DNA of 64,000 nucleotides from a bacterium. GTDB lineage: Bacteria; Pseudomonadota; Gammaproteobacteria; Pseudomonadales; Moraxellaceae. The stretch lies in assembly GCA_029945725.1 (NCBI GenBank), contig JAQSDB010000007.1, forward strand, positions 42,339 through 106,338, given 5' to 3'. Of this stretch, positions 9,775 through 19,242 are shown in pieces. The notes below the pieces were generated by a model, which ran no database searches, had not been told where the DNA came from, and saw only the letters and a list, made by a program, of their open reading frames with translations. Numbering within the stretch: the first letter of the stretch is position 1; each line of letters starts with the position of its first letter. Position numbers and translations under genes: made by a program.

Positions 9775-9806
9775 TTGACTCCGTACCCGGGTACAGACTC
9801 CAGAAT
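9775..9806 (+). promoter_or_regulatory. MerR-type promoter/operator of the ATPase gene
   Basis: TTGACT (9775-9780) is followed by the dyad GTAC-CCGG-GTAC and then CAGAAT as a possible -10, giving a 20-base spacer. Overlong 19-20 base spacers with a dyad between the hexamers are the hallmark of MerR-family promoters. The first half, TTGACTCCGTAC, matches the mer operator of Tn21/Tn501 as I recall it. Transcription runs toward the ATPase. Confidence 0.7.
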
Positions 9807-9867
9807 ACACGCATCAGTTGAGCCATCCATAGTCCCGCAGGGCTATGCTGTGAGCCAGGAGACCACC

Positions 9868-12243
9868 ATGAACCATGCAGAAAACCCGACGCCCGCTGAA
9901 AAACCGTCCTGCTGCTCGCAGCACAAGTCAGGGCCTGCCGCACAGGACACGAAAGCCCCCCTGCTGGATCCGGTCTGCGGCATGACCGTGACGACAGACA
10001 GCCCCAACCATCTTGTCCATGACGGTCAGGATTTTTATTTCTGCAGTGCCCACTGCGTGAAAAAATTCAGCGACACCCCCGCACAGTACCTGCAGAAAAA
10101 CCAGCGACCCAAAGCGGCTGCCAGCGAGCCCGTTGCGGCGGGCACGATGTTTACCTGCCCCATGCATCCGGAAATCGTGCAGGAAGGCCCCGGTGACTGC
10201 CCCAAGTGCGGCATGGCACTGGAGCCGATGGCGATCACCGCCGAGCATGACAACAGCGAATTGCGCAGCATGACGCGCCGTTTCTGGATCAGCCTGGTGT
10301 TCACCGTACCCTTGTTCCTGCTCACCATGAGCGAGATGCTGCCGGGCCTGAACCTGCATCACCGCCTGGGCAGTTTTTATGGCTGGCTGCAGTTCGCACT
10401 GGCAACACCGGTGGTGCTCTGGGCCGCCGCACCTTTTTTCCGTCTCGGCCTGCAATCGTTCATCAACCGCCACCTCAACATGTTCAGCCTGATCGGGCTG
10501 GGTGTTGCCGCCGCTTACGGTTTCAGCACGCTGGCCCTGCTGTTTCCGGCGCTGATTCCGGCCAGCTTTATGCAGAACGGCATGATGCCGTTTTACTTCG
10601 AGGCCGCTGCCGTCATTATTTCCCTGGTCTTGCTCGGGCAGGTGCTGGAGTTGCGCGCGCGTGCGCAAACCGGCGACGCCCTGCGCAGCCTGCTCAGGCT
10701 GGCACCGGAAAAAGCCAACCGCATGACGGCGGGCGGCGAAGAAAGTGTTTTCCTGCACGAAGTTCAGGTCGGCGATCACCTGCGCGTGAAGCCCGGCGAG
10801 AAAATCCCGGTCGATGGCCGTGTGCTGGAAGGCCGCTCCAGCGTGGATGAATCCATGATTACCGGCGAAGCCCTGCCGGTTGAAAAAACCGTGTCGGCGC
10901 TGGTCACCGGCGGCACGCTGAACCAGCGCGGAACGCTGCTGATGGTGGCGGAGAAAATCGGCAAGGACACACTGCTCGCGCGCATCGTCGATCTCGTCAA
11001 CCAGGCCTCGCGTTCACGCGCCCCGATCCAGCGCCTGGCCGACCAGGTGGCGGGCTGGTTTGTGCCGCTGGTGATTGCGGTGGCGGTACTGGCCTTTGCC
11101 GGCTGGTGGTTTTTCGGCCCGGCGCCGGCACTGAATCATGCGCTGGTCGCGGCCATTTCCGTGCTCATCATCGCCTGCCCCTGTGCGCTTGGCCTGGCCA
11201 CACCCATGTCCATCATGACCGGCGTTGGTCGCGGCGCACGCGAAGGCGTGCTGATCAAGGACGCCACCGCACTCGAGCAACTGCAGAAAATCGACACGCT
11301 GGTGGTGGACAAGACCGGGACGCTGACCGAAGGCAGGCCGGTCCTCACCACCCTTTTCGCCCTCGACGGTGATCGCAATACCGTCTTGCAGCTGGCGGCC
11401 AGTCTGGATGCGCTGAGTTCACACCCGATTGCACAAACCCTGGTGAATGCGGCACGTGAACGGAAAATCGCCCTGCTCCCCGTGCAGGACTTTGAAGACC
11501 AGGCCGGTGCCGGTGTCAGCGGCAGCATTGACGGCCATGACATCCAGCTCGGCAACGAACGCTTTTTCAGCGAAGCCGGCATTGATCTCGGCCGCATTGC
11601 GGCCGAAGCCCGGAACCTGCGTGGCGAAGGCCAGACCGTGATGATTGTCAGCCGCGACAATACGCCGCTCGGCCTTATTGCCGTCGCCGACAAACTCAAA
11701 AGCAGCACGCGTGAAGCCGTAAAATCCCTGCAGGACCAGGGTCTGCATATCGTCATGCTGACCGGCGACAACCGCGTCACTGCCGATGCCATTGCGCGGC
11801 AGCTCGGCATCACGGAAGTGCACGCCGAAATCCGCCCGGAAGAAAAGCACCGTGAAATAAAGCGCCTGCAGGATGCCGGCCGCATCGTCGCCATGGCCGG
11901 TGACGGCATCAATGACGCGCCGGCACTGGCGCAGGCCAATATCGGCATTGCCATGGGCAACGGCACCGACATCGCCATGCAGAGCGCCGGCATCGTGCTG
12001 GTAAAAGGCGATTTGCGCGGCATTGCCCGCGCCGTCAGCCTCAGCCGTGCCACCATGAAAAACATCCGGCAGAATCTTTTCTTTGCCTTCATCTACAACT
12101 TTGTCGGCGTGCCGCTGGCGGCAGGTCTGCTCTACCCGTTTTTCGGCATCCTGCTCTCGCCCATGATCGCCAGTCTGGCCATGAGCCTGAGCTCGGTCTC
12201 CGTCATCAGCAATGCGCTGCGGCTGCGCAAGATCTCACTTTAA
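9868..12243 (+). CDS. copA: Cu(I)/Ag(I)-exporting P1B-type ATPase with YHS and HMBD domains
   Basis: A 791-aa inner-membrane pump. The N-terminus has a CC pair at 15-16, a YHS domain (DPVCGM at 34-39, then FCSAHC) and a heavy-metal-binding domain (FTCPMHPEI...[12 protein letters not shown], about 95-121) in place of HMA domains. Then come the membrane helices, the actuator motif TGEALPVEK, the transport site [13 protein letters not shown] in helix 6, phosphorylation motif [11 protein letters not shown] and hinge [13 protein letters not shown] specifies monovalent Cu or Ag. SilP- and CopA-like pumps share this layout. The start at 9868 follows CAGGAG. It is preceded by a mer-like operator and a divergent MerR regulator, so metal-induced expression is expected. 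Confidence 0.9.
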   Translation: MNHAENPTPAEKPSCCSQHKSGPAAQDTKAPLLDPVCGMTVTTDSPNHLVHDGQDFYFCSAHCVKKFSDTPAQYLQKNQRPKAAASEPVAAGTMFTCPMHPEIVQEGPGDCPKCGMALEPMAITAEHDNSELRSMTRRFWISLVFTVPLFLLTMSEMLPGLNLHHRLGSFYGWLQFALATPVVLWAAAPFFRLGLQSFINRHLNMFSLIGLGVAAAYGFSTLALLFPALIPASFMQNGMMPFYFEAAAVIISLVLLGQVLELRARAQTGDALRSLLRLAPEKANRMTAGGEESVFLHEVQVGDHLRVKPGEKIPVDGRVLEGRSSVDESMITGEALPVEKTVSALVTGGTLNQRGTLLMVAEKIGKDTLLARIVDLVNQASRSRAPIQRLADQVAGWFVPLVIAVAVLAFAGWWFFGPAPALNHALVAAISVLIIACPCALGLATPMSIMTGVGRGAREGVLIKDATALEQLQKIDTLVVDKTGTLTEGRPVLTTLFALDGDRNTVLQLAASLDALSSHPIAQTLVNAARERKIALLPVQDFEDQAGAGVSGSIDGHDIQLGNERFFSEAGIDLGRIAAEARNLRGEGQTVMIVSRDNTPLGLIAVADKLKSSTREAVKSLQDQGLHIVMLTGDNRVTADAIARQLGITEVHAEIRPEEKHREIKRLQDAGRIVAMAGDGINDAPALAQANIGIAMGNGTDIAMQSAGIVLVKGDLRGIARAVSLSRATMKNIRQNLFFAFIYNFVGVPLAAGLLYPFFGILLSPMIASLAMSLSSVSVISNALRLRKISL

Positions 12244-12251
12244 CGAGACCC

Positions 12252-12271
12252 GGCCGCCAGCAATGGCGGCC
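12252..12271 (+). terminator. Hairpin after copA
   Basis: A perfect 8-bp stem GGCCGCCA/TGGCGGCC with a GCAA loop sits 8 bases after the stop, followed by the weakly T-rich TCTCTAT. Confidence 0.55.
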
Positions 12272-12462
12272 TCTCTATCGTGGCCAACCCCGTCGCAGGG
12301 AACAAAAGGCGGCAGGCAGGAAAAGCACGCGACCCATGAACCGCAAAAGCATTTTCCAGCCTTGTTATTGCCAGGACGATGACTCCCGAAGGTTCCCGCT
12401 TGAATCAGGCCGTTCTGGCTGATAAGTTTCAGACACATTCATCTGACAGCATCCTTCACGTC

Positions 12463-12534
12463 ATGAAGTCACAGGCCATCTTCAATTCACTGAACAAGCT
12501 CGCTCTCGGCGCGCTGGGCCTGCTGCTGCCCTGA
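12463..12534 (+). CDS. leuL: Leucine-operon leader peptide
   Basis: A 23-codon ORF (ATG 12463, TGA 12532-12534) about 220 bases before leuA. Seven of its last 14 codons encode Leu (segment LNKLALGALGLLLP), all CTG or CTC. A short Leu-rich peptide just upstream of leuA is what transcription attenuation requires: ribosome stalling when charged tRNA-Leu is short would shift the downstream RNA fold. Attenuation of leu genes is known in gammaproteobacteria. The site is intergenic and no other gene explains it. The initiation signal is weak, with no strong Shine-Dalgarno. Confidence 0.75.
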   Translation: MKSQAIFNSLNKLALGALGLLLP

Positions 12535-12752
12535 CGGGCATCCATCGCTTTTCCTTACCCCGTACCACCCTCTTCTGAATCCACCGGAACCTTCCGGAGT
12601 TATTGCCATGCCCGACGGCACATTTGTCTTTTGCATTCCTGCACGACTGCGGTGCGGCTGACCGGCCTCGAATCCGTGGCCGCCGGTCCGCCTTCCCATG
12701 TCAGCCGCCATGACGAACGCCATCACGATCATCACTGCAGGAATACAACATC
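12535..12752 (+). promoter_or_regulatory. leuA leader region, candidate attenuator
   Basis: No convincing gene lies here. It holds CCGGA-ACCT-TCCGG (about 12586-12599) followed by AGTTATT, and a 7-bp stem GACCGGC/GCCGGTC (12660-12666 and 12682-12688). The CCGG-containing arms could pair in alternative ways, as an attenuator needs, but neither hairpin has a strong U-tract, so I cannot say which acts as terminator. Confidence 0.45.
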
Positions 12753-14441
12753 ATGTCCATGTTAAAAAACCCGGCGCAAAAATACCGTCCCGTGCTCGCT
12801 TTCGATTTTCCGGAGCGCACCTGGCCCGCGAAAAAACTCACCCGCCCCCCGGTCTGGATGAGTACCGACCTGCGCGACGGCAATCAGGCACTGTTCGAGC
12901 CCATGTCGATTGCCACCAAGCTGGAATTCTTCAAGACCATCGTCGGCATCGGCTTCAAGGAGGTCGAAATCGGCTTCCCCTCCGCCTCGGAAATCGAGTT
13001 CGAGTTCACCCGGCTGCTGATTGAAGGTGGCCACATTCCGGATGACGTCAGCATCGAGGTGCTGACGCAGGCGCGCGAGTCGCTGATCCGTCGCACCTTC
13101 GAATCACTGCGCGGCGCCCGCCGTGCCATCGTGCATCTCTACAACGCCACCAGCCCGGTGTTCCGTCGCGATGTTTTCAGCAAGAGTGCCGATGAAGTGC
13201 GCGAGCTTGCCGTCGAACATGCCCGCCTGATCCGCGAACTGGCAGCCGCCCAGCCGGAAACGCAATGGGTGTTCCAGTACAGCCCGGAAACCTTTTCCGC
13301 CACCGAGCCGGAGGTTGCGCTTGATGTCTGCAATGCCGTGATCGCGGAATGGAATGCCACGCCGCAGCACAAGGTCATCATCAACCTGCCTGCCACCGTG
13401 GAGATTTCCACGCCCAACCAGTACGCCGACCAGATCGAGTGGATGCACACGCATCTGGCCCGGCGCGAGTGCGTGGTCCTCTCCGTGCATCCGCACAATG
13501 ATCGCGGCACGGCTGTCGCGGCGGCAGAGCTCGCCATGCTGGCCGGAGCGGATCGCGTGGAAGGCTGCCTGTTCGGCAATGGCGAGCGCACCGGCAATGT
13601 TGATCTCGTGACGCTTGCCATGAATTTCTATGCACAAGGCATACATCCGGGTCTCGATTTCTCGCAGATCGACAAGATCGCTGCCCAGGTGGAGCGCGCC
13701 ACGCGCATTCCCCTGCATCCGCGCCATCCCTATGCCGGCTCACTGGTGTACACGGCGTTTTCCGGCTCGCACCAGGATGCCATCCGCAAGGGCTTTGCCG
13801 TCGTCCGGAAAAACGAATTCTGGGAAGTGCCGTATTTGCCGATTGATCCGGCCGATGTCGGCCGCAGTTACGAGGCCATCATTCGCGTCAACAGCCAGTC
13901 CGGCAAAGGCGGCATTGCCCACCTCATGGAAACGGCGCACGGCATCACACTGCCCGTCGCTGAACTGCCGGCGTTCAGCCGCATCGTGCAGGCGGTGGCC
14001 GATGACAGCGGTCTGGAAATCAATGCGGAAAAAATATGGGAAATATTCTGCGCGACCTATGAAAAAAGTGCGCCGATGACACTGCTGCTGCAGGAGCAAT
14101 CCGGTCAGGGCCGGCACATAAAGATCACGCTGAAGCGGGACGATGCCACCATTACCTGCGAAGGCGAAGGCAGCGGACCAATTGAAGCCTTCATGAACGC
14201 CATCGCCATGCCGGTGCGCTTGCGGCATTTCGAGGAACGCTCGCTCGGCGAGGATGCGCACGCCGAAGCCATGGCACTGGTAACGCTGGAAGACAACGCC
14301 AGCGGTGCGCTGGTGATGGGCATGGGCCGTGACCGCAACAGCGGCACCGCCGCCCTGCGCGCCATTGTCAGTGCCTGCAACCGCATCGGGGAAGTGCGTT
14401 CGATGCGCAGCGAGAAAATGCTGGAGATGTCCGCGCCGTAA
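12753..14441 (+). CDS. leuA: 2-isopropylmalate synthase
   Basis: A 562-aa cytoplasmic enzyme catalysing the first committed step of leucine synthesis, condensing acetyl-CoA with 2-oxoisovalerate. The TIM barrel (about 35-320) has the metal and substrate motif STDLRDGNQAL and the family segment SVHPHNDRGTAVAAAEL with the HxH-type metal ligands. A C-terminal regulatory domain (about 430-555) provides leucine feedback. At 562 aa it is the long LeuA2 type found in Pseudomonas and actinobacteria rather than the 520-aa enteric type. GCAGGA precedes the ATG. It follows a Leu-rich leader peptide, which suggests attenuation, and ends before an intrinsic terminator, so it is monocistronic. Confidence 0.93.
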   Translation: MSMLKNPAQKYRPVLAFDFPERTWPAKKLTRPPVWMSTDLRDGNQALFEPMSIATKLEFFKTIVGIGFKEVEIGFPSASEIEFEFTRLLIEGGHIPDDVSIEVLTQARESLIRRTFESLRGARRAIVHLYNATSPVFRRDVFSKSADEVRELAVEHARLIRELAAAQPETQWVFQYSPETFSATEPEVALDVCNAVIAEWNATPQHKVIINLPATVEISTPNQYADQIEWMHTHLARRECVVLSVHPHNDRGTAVAAAELAMLAGADRVEGCLFGNGERTGNVDLVTLAMNFYAQGIHPGLDFSQIDKIAAQVERATRIPLHPRHPYAGSLVYTAFSGSHQDAIRKGFAVVRKNEFWEVPYLPIDPADVGRSYEAIIRVNSQSGKGGIAHLMETAHGITLPVAELPAFSRIVQAVADDSGLEINAEKIWEIFCATYEKSAPMTLLLQEQSGQGRHIKITLKRDDATITCEGEGSGPIEAFMNAIAMPVRLRHFEERSLGEDAHAEAMALVTLEDNASGALVMGMGRDRNSGTAALRAIVSACNRIGEVRSMRSEKMLEMSAP

Positions 14442-14510
14442 ACCACCGGGCATTCACGAATACCCCCGGCTAACGGCACCATCACCACTACCAGACAGAA
14501 ACCGGCAAAC

Positions 14511-14537
14511 CCGGGCGGAACTCTCCGCCCGGTCTTT
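14511..14537 (+). terminator. Intrinsic terminator of leuA
   Basis: A perfect 9-bp GC stem CCGGGCGGA/TCCGCCCGG with an ACTC loop is followed by TCTTT. The T-tract merges into the KdpE-like box. Confidence 0.8.
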
Positions 14538-14560
14538 ATACTTTCTTTACACCCCGCTCC
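14535..14560 (+). promoter_or_regulatory. Candidate KdpE operator
   Basis: TTTATACTTTCTTTACACC followed by CCGCTCC almost repeats the E. coli kdpFABC operator as I recall it (TTTATACTTTTTTTACACC then CCGCCC): one difference in the T-tract and one in the GC end. It lies about 100 bases before the first ORF of the kdp operon, with a TATACT at 14595-14600 as a -10. A poor -35 fits an activator-dependent promoter. Confidence 0.75.
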
Positions 14561-14594
14561 CCGGCTTTTTACCGCCGCTTTACACCTGCCTTCC

Positions 14595-14600
14595 TATACT
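14595..14600 (+). promoter_or_regulatory. Candidate -10 box of the kdp operon
   Basis: TATACT, 36 bases before the ATG at 14636 and 35 bases after the KdpE-like box, a spacing compatible with activation from just upstream of -35. No -35 consensus is present. Confidence 0.5.
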
Positions 14601-14635
14601 GCAGGCGTCCTCTCCACGACCCTGCGGGTGGCTTT

Positions 14636-14728
14636 ATGGATTTCCTCTATCTCTTGCTCCTGTGCATTTTCACACTGGCCATCATCGGACTTGTTCAGGG
14701 CCTTGATGCCCTTGGAGAGCCTTCATGA
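14636..14728 (+). CDS. Small single-helix membrane protein upstream of kdpF
   Basis: A 30-aa ORF (MDFLYLLLLCIFTLAIIGLV then QGLDALGEPS) with one hydrophobic helix and a short acidic tail. Its stop overlaps the kdpF start as ATGA, so the two are translationally coupled. It sits in the kdp transcript downstream of the KdpE-like box. I recall similar one-helix ORFs at this place in other proteobacterial kdp operons but not an assigned function. It may be a second small accessory subunit besides KdpF. No strong Shine-Dalgarno is visible. Confidence 0.65.
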   Translation: MDFLYLLLLCIFTLAIIGLVQGLDALGEPS

Positions 14729-14814
14729 CCGGTTTCCATGTACTTGCTGCCATCGGCGGCATCTTGCTGACGGTTTATCTCGTCGTGGCACTGATCTATC
14801 CGGAGCGCTTCTGA
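14725..14814 (+). CDS. kdpF: KdpF, small K+-ATPase subunit
   Basis: A 29-aa membrane peptide: one hydrophobic helix (LAAIGGILLTVYLVVALIYP) ending in ERF, close to the usual C-terminus of KdpF. In E. coli KdpF sits in a groove between KdpA and KdpB and stabilises the KdpFABC complex. It is coupled by ATGA to the preceding 30-aa ORF and is one base from the kdpA ATG. Confidence 0.88.
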   Translation: MTGFHVLAAIGGILLTVYLVVALIYPERF

Positions 14815-14815
14815 C

Positions 14816-16513
14816 ATGAATACGCTGGTTCCCCTCACACTGGTTTTCCTGCTGGTGCTGGCTGCGCTGGCACAGCCACTGGGCAAGGCACTGCTACCAG
14901 TGGCGCGCGGCAATGCACCGCGTCCACTGGAAAACCGCCTGTTACGCCTGCTCGGTGCCGACGGCCATGAAAACATGGGCTGGAAGCGCTATGCCCTTGC
15001 CGTTCTGGCCTTCAATGTTGTCGGCCTGTTCGCCGTGTATGCGCTGCAACGCCTGCAGGGCATGCTGCCGCTCAACCCCGAACACTTCGGCGCGGTGGCT
15101 CCCGATCTCGCGTTTAACACCTCCATCAGCTTCATCACCAACACCAACTGGCAGGCCTATACCGGTGAAAGCACCATGAGCCTGCTCACGCAGATGCTGG
15201 CGCTGACCGTGCAGAATTTCCTGTCCGCTGCCACCGGCATCGCCGTTGCCTTTGCCCTGATGCGCGCTTTCGTGCGTGAAAAGGAAAACGGTCTTGGCAA
15301 TTTCTGGACGGATGTTTTCCGCATCACGGTTTATGTACTGCTGCCACTGGCCCTGGTGTATGCGCTGTTTCTGGTCAGCCAGGGTGTGGTGCAGACCTTC
15401 ACCTCCAGTGTCAGCGTGCACACGCTGGAAGGCGGCAACCAGATCATCGCCATGGGTCCTGTGGCCTCGCAGGAAGCCATCAAGATGGCCGGCACCAATG
15501 GCGGCGGATTCTTCAATGCCAATTCCGCGCATCCGTTTGAGAATCCGAATGCGCTGACAAACTTTGTGCAGATGATTTCCATCTTCCTGATTCCCGCCGC
15601 GCTCTGTCTCACCTTCGGCCAGCTGGTCGGTAACCGGCGTCAGGGCTGGGCCCTGCTCGGCGCAATGACCATTATTTTCCTGCTCATGCTCCTTCTCCCG
15701 GGCATCAGTGAACAGGCCGGCAATCCGCTGCTGGCAAAAATGGGCGTAGACCAGCACGCCAGCCTGCTGCAATCGGGCGGCAACATGGAAGGCAAGGAAG
15801 TACGCTTCGGCATTGCGGCAAGCAGCCTGTTTGCCATCATCACGACCTCCGCTTCCTGCGGCGCCGTTAATGCCATGCACGATTCCTTCACGGCACTTGG
15901 CGGGCTGGCACCGATGTGGCTCATACAGCTGGGCGAAATTGTTTTCGGTGGTGTCGGCGCCGGATTTTATGGCGTGTTGCTCTATGCCCTGCTCGCCGTG
16001 TTTGTTGCCGGCCTCATGATCGGCCGCACACCGGAATACCTCGGCCGCAAGATCGGTCATGCCGAAATGCGGCTGGTGATGATTGCCCTCATCCTGCCTT
16101 CACTGCTGATCCTCGGCTGCACGGCAGTGGCTGTCATGGTGAAGCCGGGACTGGCCGGCATCAGTAATCCTGGCGCACACGGCTTCTCGGAAATCCTGTA
16201 CGGCTTTTCGTCCGCCACCGGCAACAACGGCAGCGCCTTTGCCGGTCTCAGCGCAAATTCGCCTTTCTACAACATCATGCTCGGTATCTGCATGTGGATA
16301 GGCCGCTTCGGCGTAATCGTGCCTGTGCTGGCGATTGCCGGCCGTCTGGTGCAGAAAAAACGCCTGCCGGAAAGCCCCGGCACGCTGCCGACCTCGACAC
16401 CGCAATTCATGCTGCTGCTCGCCGTCACCATCCTGATTGTCGGCGCCCTGACTTTCCTCCCGGCGCTGGCGCTGGGCCCGCTGGCTGAACATCTGACGCT
16501 GCTGGCGCACTGA
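14816..16513 (+). CDS. kdpA: K+-transporting ATPase subunit A
   Basis: A 565-aa polytopic channel-like subunit of the SKT superfamily that binds and selects K+. The four pore-loop segments are visible: [53 protein letters not shown] and [15 protein letters not shown]. The KdpA subunit delivers K+ through an inter-subunit tunnel to KdpB. Its length matches E. coli KdpA (557). It is in an operon with kdpF upstream (1 base) and kdpB 13 bases downstream. Confidence 0.95.
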   Translation: MNTLVPLTLVFLLVLAALAQPLGKALLPVARGNAPRPLENRLLRLLGADGHENMGWKRYALAVLAFNVVGLFAVYALQRLQGMLPLNPEHFGAVAPDLAFNTSISFITNTNWQAYTGESTMSLLTQMLALTVQNFLSAATGIAVAFALMRAFVREKENGLGNFWTDVFRITVYVLLPLALVYALFLVSQGVVQTFTSSVSVHTLEGGNQIIAMGPVASQEAIKMAGTNGGGFFNANSAHPFENPNALTNFVQMISIFLIPAALCLTFGQLVGNRRQGWALLGAMTIIFLLMLLLPGISEQAGNPLLAKMGVDQHASLLQSGGNMEGKEVRFGIAASSLFAIITTSASCGAVNAMHDSFTALGGLAPMWLIQLGEIVFGGVGAGFYGVLLYALLAVFVAGLMIGRTPEYLGRKIGHAEMRLVMIALILPSLLILGCTAVAVMVKPGLAGISNPGAHGFSEILYGFSSATGNNGSAFAGLSANSPFYNIMLGICMWIGRFGVIVPVLAIAGRLVQKKRLPESPGTLPTSTPQFMLLLAVTILIVGALTFLPALALGPLAEHLTLLAH

Positions 16514-16526
16514 GAGAATATTCATC

Positions 16527-18590
16527 ATGAAGAAAACTCCCCTGCTCTTTGAAAAGACCCTGGTGAAGCGTGCTGTCGCGGAGTCTTTCTGCAAGCTCAC
16601 GCCGCAGCAGCAATGGCGTAACCCGGTCATGTTTGTGGTGTATCTGGGCAGCCTGTTCACGACGGCATTGTGGATACATGCACTCGGTGGTCATGGCGAG
16701 GCTTCCGCCGGCTTCATCCTGAGCATCGCGGTGTGGTTGTGGTTCACGCTGCTCTTTGCCAACTTCGCGGAAAGTCTGGCGGAGGGGCGCAGCAAGGCGC
16801 AGGCCGCCAGTTTGCGCGCCGCCAAACGTGAAACGATGGCAAAAATCCTGGACGAACCCCGTCACGGCGCGTCATGGAAAGTCATGCCCAGCTCCGGCCT
16901 GCACAAGGGCCAGGTCATTCTGGTCGAGGCCGGCGACGACATCCCCGGCGACGGCGACGTCATTGAAGGCATGGCATCGGTGGATGAATCGGCCATTACC
17001 GGCGAATCGGCGCCGGTGATCCGCGAAGCCGGCGGCGATTTTTCTTCTGTCACCGGCGGCACCAGAGTGTTGTCGGACTGGCTGGTGATCCGCATTACCG
17101 CCAACCCCGGCGAAGCCTTTCTCGATCGCATGATTGCCATGGTGGAAGGCGCCTCGCGGCGCAAGACGCCCAATGAAATTGCGCTCACGGTATTGCTGGT
17201 CGCACTGACGCTGATTTTCCTGATTGCCGTTGCCACGCTGCTGCCCTTCTCCGTGTTCAGCGTGCAGGCGGCCGGTGCTGGTCATCCTGTCACACTCACC
17301 GTGCTGATTGCCCTGCTGGTATGCCTGATTCCAACCACCATCGGCGGCCTGCTGTCGGCCATCGGTGTCGCCGGCATGGGGCGCCTGCTTGCCGCCAACG
17401 TGATTGCCACCAGCGGCCGTGCCGTGGAGGCCGCCGGTGATGTGGATGTATTGCTGCTGGATAAAACCGGCACCATCACCCTCGGCAATCGCCAGGCCAG
17501 TGCCTTTATTCCGGCGCCGGGCGTGGACGAAAGCGAACTCGCCGATGCCGCGCAACTGGCCTCCCTCGCCGATGAAACCCCGGAGGGCCGCTCCATCGTC
17601 GTGCTCGCCAAAAAACGTTTCAATCTGCGCGAGCGGGCGCTGCAGGAAGCACAGATGCAGTTTGTGCCCTTTACCGCACAAACACGCATGAGCGGTGTCG
17701 ACATCGGTGCACGCAAGATCCGCAAGGGCGCTGCGGATTCCATCCGCAAATTCCTTGCTGACCAGGGTGCGCGCTTCCCGGACAGCGTGAAGCAGAGCGT
17801 GGACGATGTGGCGCGCCGTGGCGGCACACCGCTGGTGGTCTCCGATGATTTGCGTGTACTGGGCGTGATCGAACTCAAGGACATCGTGAAGGGCGGCATC
17901 AAGGAACGTTTTGCCGATCTGCGCGCCATGGGCATCAAGACGGTGATGATTACCGGCGACAACCCGCTCACGGCGGCAGCGATTGCCGCAGAGGCCGGTG
18001 TCGATGAGTTTCTCGCCGAAGCCACGCCGGAAGACAAGCTGAAACTGATCCGCGAACACCAGGCGCTGGGCCACATGGTGGCGATGACGGGCGACGGCAC
18101 CAACGATGCGCCGGCGCTGGCACAGGCCGATGTGGCGGTGGCCATGAACTCCGGCACACAGGCCGCAAAGGAAGCCGGCAACATGGTGGACCTGGATTCC
18201 AATCCCACCAAGCTCATTGAAATCGTGCACATCGGCAAGCAGATGCTGATGACGCGCGGCTCGCTGACCACCTTCAGCATTGCCAACGATGTGGCGAAAT
18301 ATTTCGCCATCCTGCCGGCGGCGTTTGCCGGCACCTATCCGGCGCTGAAGGTGCTGGACATCATGCACCTCACCAGCCCGGCTTCAGCCGTACTGGCGGC
18401 CGTTATTTTCAACGCACTCATCATCGTGTTCCTGATTCCGCTCGCCCTGAGAGGCGTGCCCTATCACGCCTGGCCAGCAGCACGGCTGCTGAACCGCAAC
18501 CTGCTTGTCTATGGGGTGGGCGGGCTTGTCGTTCCTTTCATCGGTATCAAGCTGATTGATCTCGGGCTTGGCATCACCGGACTTTTTTGA
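16527..18590 (+). CDS. kdpB: K+-transporting ATPase subunit B (P-type ATPase)
   Basis: The 687-aa catalytic subunit that hydrolyses ATP. Motifs in order: actuator TGESAPV (about 155), membrane segment [18 protein letters not shown], phosphorylation site [13 protein letters not shown] with the acceptor Asp about 312, and hinge [12 protein letters not shown]. Length agrees with E. coli KdpB (682). The conserved N-terminus ([11 protein letters not shown]) is intact. It follows kdpA with a small gap and is followed by kdpC after 11 bases. Confidence 0.95.
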   Translation: MKKTPLLFEKTLVKRAVAESFCKLTPQQQWRNPVMFVVYLGSLFTTALWIHALGGHGEASAGFILSIAVWLWFTLLFANFAESLAEGRSKAQAASLRAAKRETMAKILDEPRHGASWKVMPSSGLHKGQVILVEAGDDIPGDGDVIEGMASVDESAITGESAPVIREAGGDFSSVTGGTRVLSDWLVIRITANPGEAFLDRMIAMVEGASRRKTPNEIALTVLLVALTLIFLIAVATLLPFSVFSVQAAGAGHPVTLTVLIALLVCLIPTTIGGLLSAIGVAGMGRLLAANVIATSGRAVEAAGDVDVLLLDKTGTITLGNRQASAFIPAPGVDESELADAAQLASLADETPEGRSIVVLAKKRFNLRERALQEAQMQFVPFTAQTRMSGVDIGARKIRKGAADSIRKFLADQGARFPDSVKQSVDDVARRGGTPLVVSDDLRVLGVIELKDIVKGGIKERFADLRAMGIKTVMITGDNPLTAAAIAAEAGVDEFLAEATPEDKLKLIREHQALGHMVAMTGDGTNDAPALAQADVAVAMNSGTQAAKEAGNMVDLDSNPTKLIEIVHIGKQMLMTRGSLTTFSIANDVAKYFAILPAAFAGTYPALKVLDIMHLTSPASAVLAAVIFNALIIVFLIPLALRGVPYHAWPAARLLNRNLLVYGVGGLVVPFIGIKLIDLGLGITGLF

Positions 18591-18601
18591 GGAGAACCAT
18601 C

Positions 18602-19201
18602 ATGGCCAATATTATTCGTCCTGCTGTCGGTCTTTTTGTCGGGCTCAGTGTGTTGACCGGCCTGCTCTATCCGCTGGTCACCACCGGCATTGCGCAAGGC
18701 ATTTTTCCGCAGCAGGCAAACGGTTCGCTGATCACGGAAAACAGGCGCATCATCGGTTCGGAACTGATCGGACAAGCCTTCACGAAACCGGCCTATTTCT
18801 GGAGTCGTCCGTCAGCCACTGCACCGGCGGCAAACAACGGCATGTCATCCGGCGGCAGCAATATGGCCACCGGCAATCCGGCCTTGCTGGATGCCGTGAA
18901 AGCCCGCATGGCCGAGCTGAAAAAATACCCGGTACCCGCCGGCGATGTGCCGGTGGATCTGGTGACTGCATCGGCCAGTGGCCTGGACCCGCACATTTCT
19001 CCGGCAGCGGCGCTCTATCAGGTGCCCCGCATCGCGGCGGTACGCGGCATTGCCGCCGCGCAGTTGCGCGACCTGATCACCGCCAGCAGTGAAATGCCTT
19101 CGCCACGTTTCAGCGGCGAACCACGCGTGAATGTACTGGCACTGAACCGTGCGCTGGACAAGCTGGCTCCCGTCACGCTGGACAAGCCTGCCGGTTCCTG
19201 A
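18602..19201 (+). CDS. kdpC: K+-transporting ATPase subunit C
   Basis: A 199-aa single-pass protein that raises ATP affinity and stabilises KdpFABC. Family segments: GLLYPLVTTGIAQGIFP in the membrane anchor, FWSRPSAT, SGGSNMATGNPALLDAV, and the end SASGLDPHISPAAALYQVPRIA. The start at 18602 (MANIIRPAVG) has GAGGAGAA upstream; the in-frame ATG at 18587 lies within the kdpB stop region and lacks one. Confidence 0.93.
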   Translation: MANIIRPAVGLFVGLSVLTGLLYPLVTTGIAQGIFPQQANGSLITENRRIIGSELIGQAFTKPAYFWSRPSATAPAANNGMSSGGSNMATGNPALLDAVKARMAELKKYPVPAGDVPVDLVTASASGLDPHISPAAALYQVPRIAAVRGIAAAQLRDLITASSEMPSPRFSGEPRVNVLALNRALDKLAPVTLDKPAGS

Positions 19202-19242
19202 GAAAAGCTCGCCATGCGCCCCAACGACAGCAGAACCGGTCA

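Noticed and set aside
12487..12735. 82-aa minus-strand frame in the leuA leader
   Set aside because: It is opposite the leader peptide, has no ribosome site and no family features, and the leader explanation accounts for the region.
16872..18368. 498-aa open frame antisense to kdpB
   Set aside because: It mirrors the strongly GC-biased third positions of kdpB, is rich in His/Gln/Arg as such shadows are, and has no family resemblance. Similar long antisense frames over the GMC, hybrid kinase, mmsA, ABC exporter, mfd and nhaA genes were rejected for the same reason.
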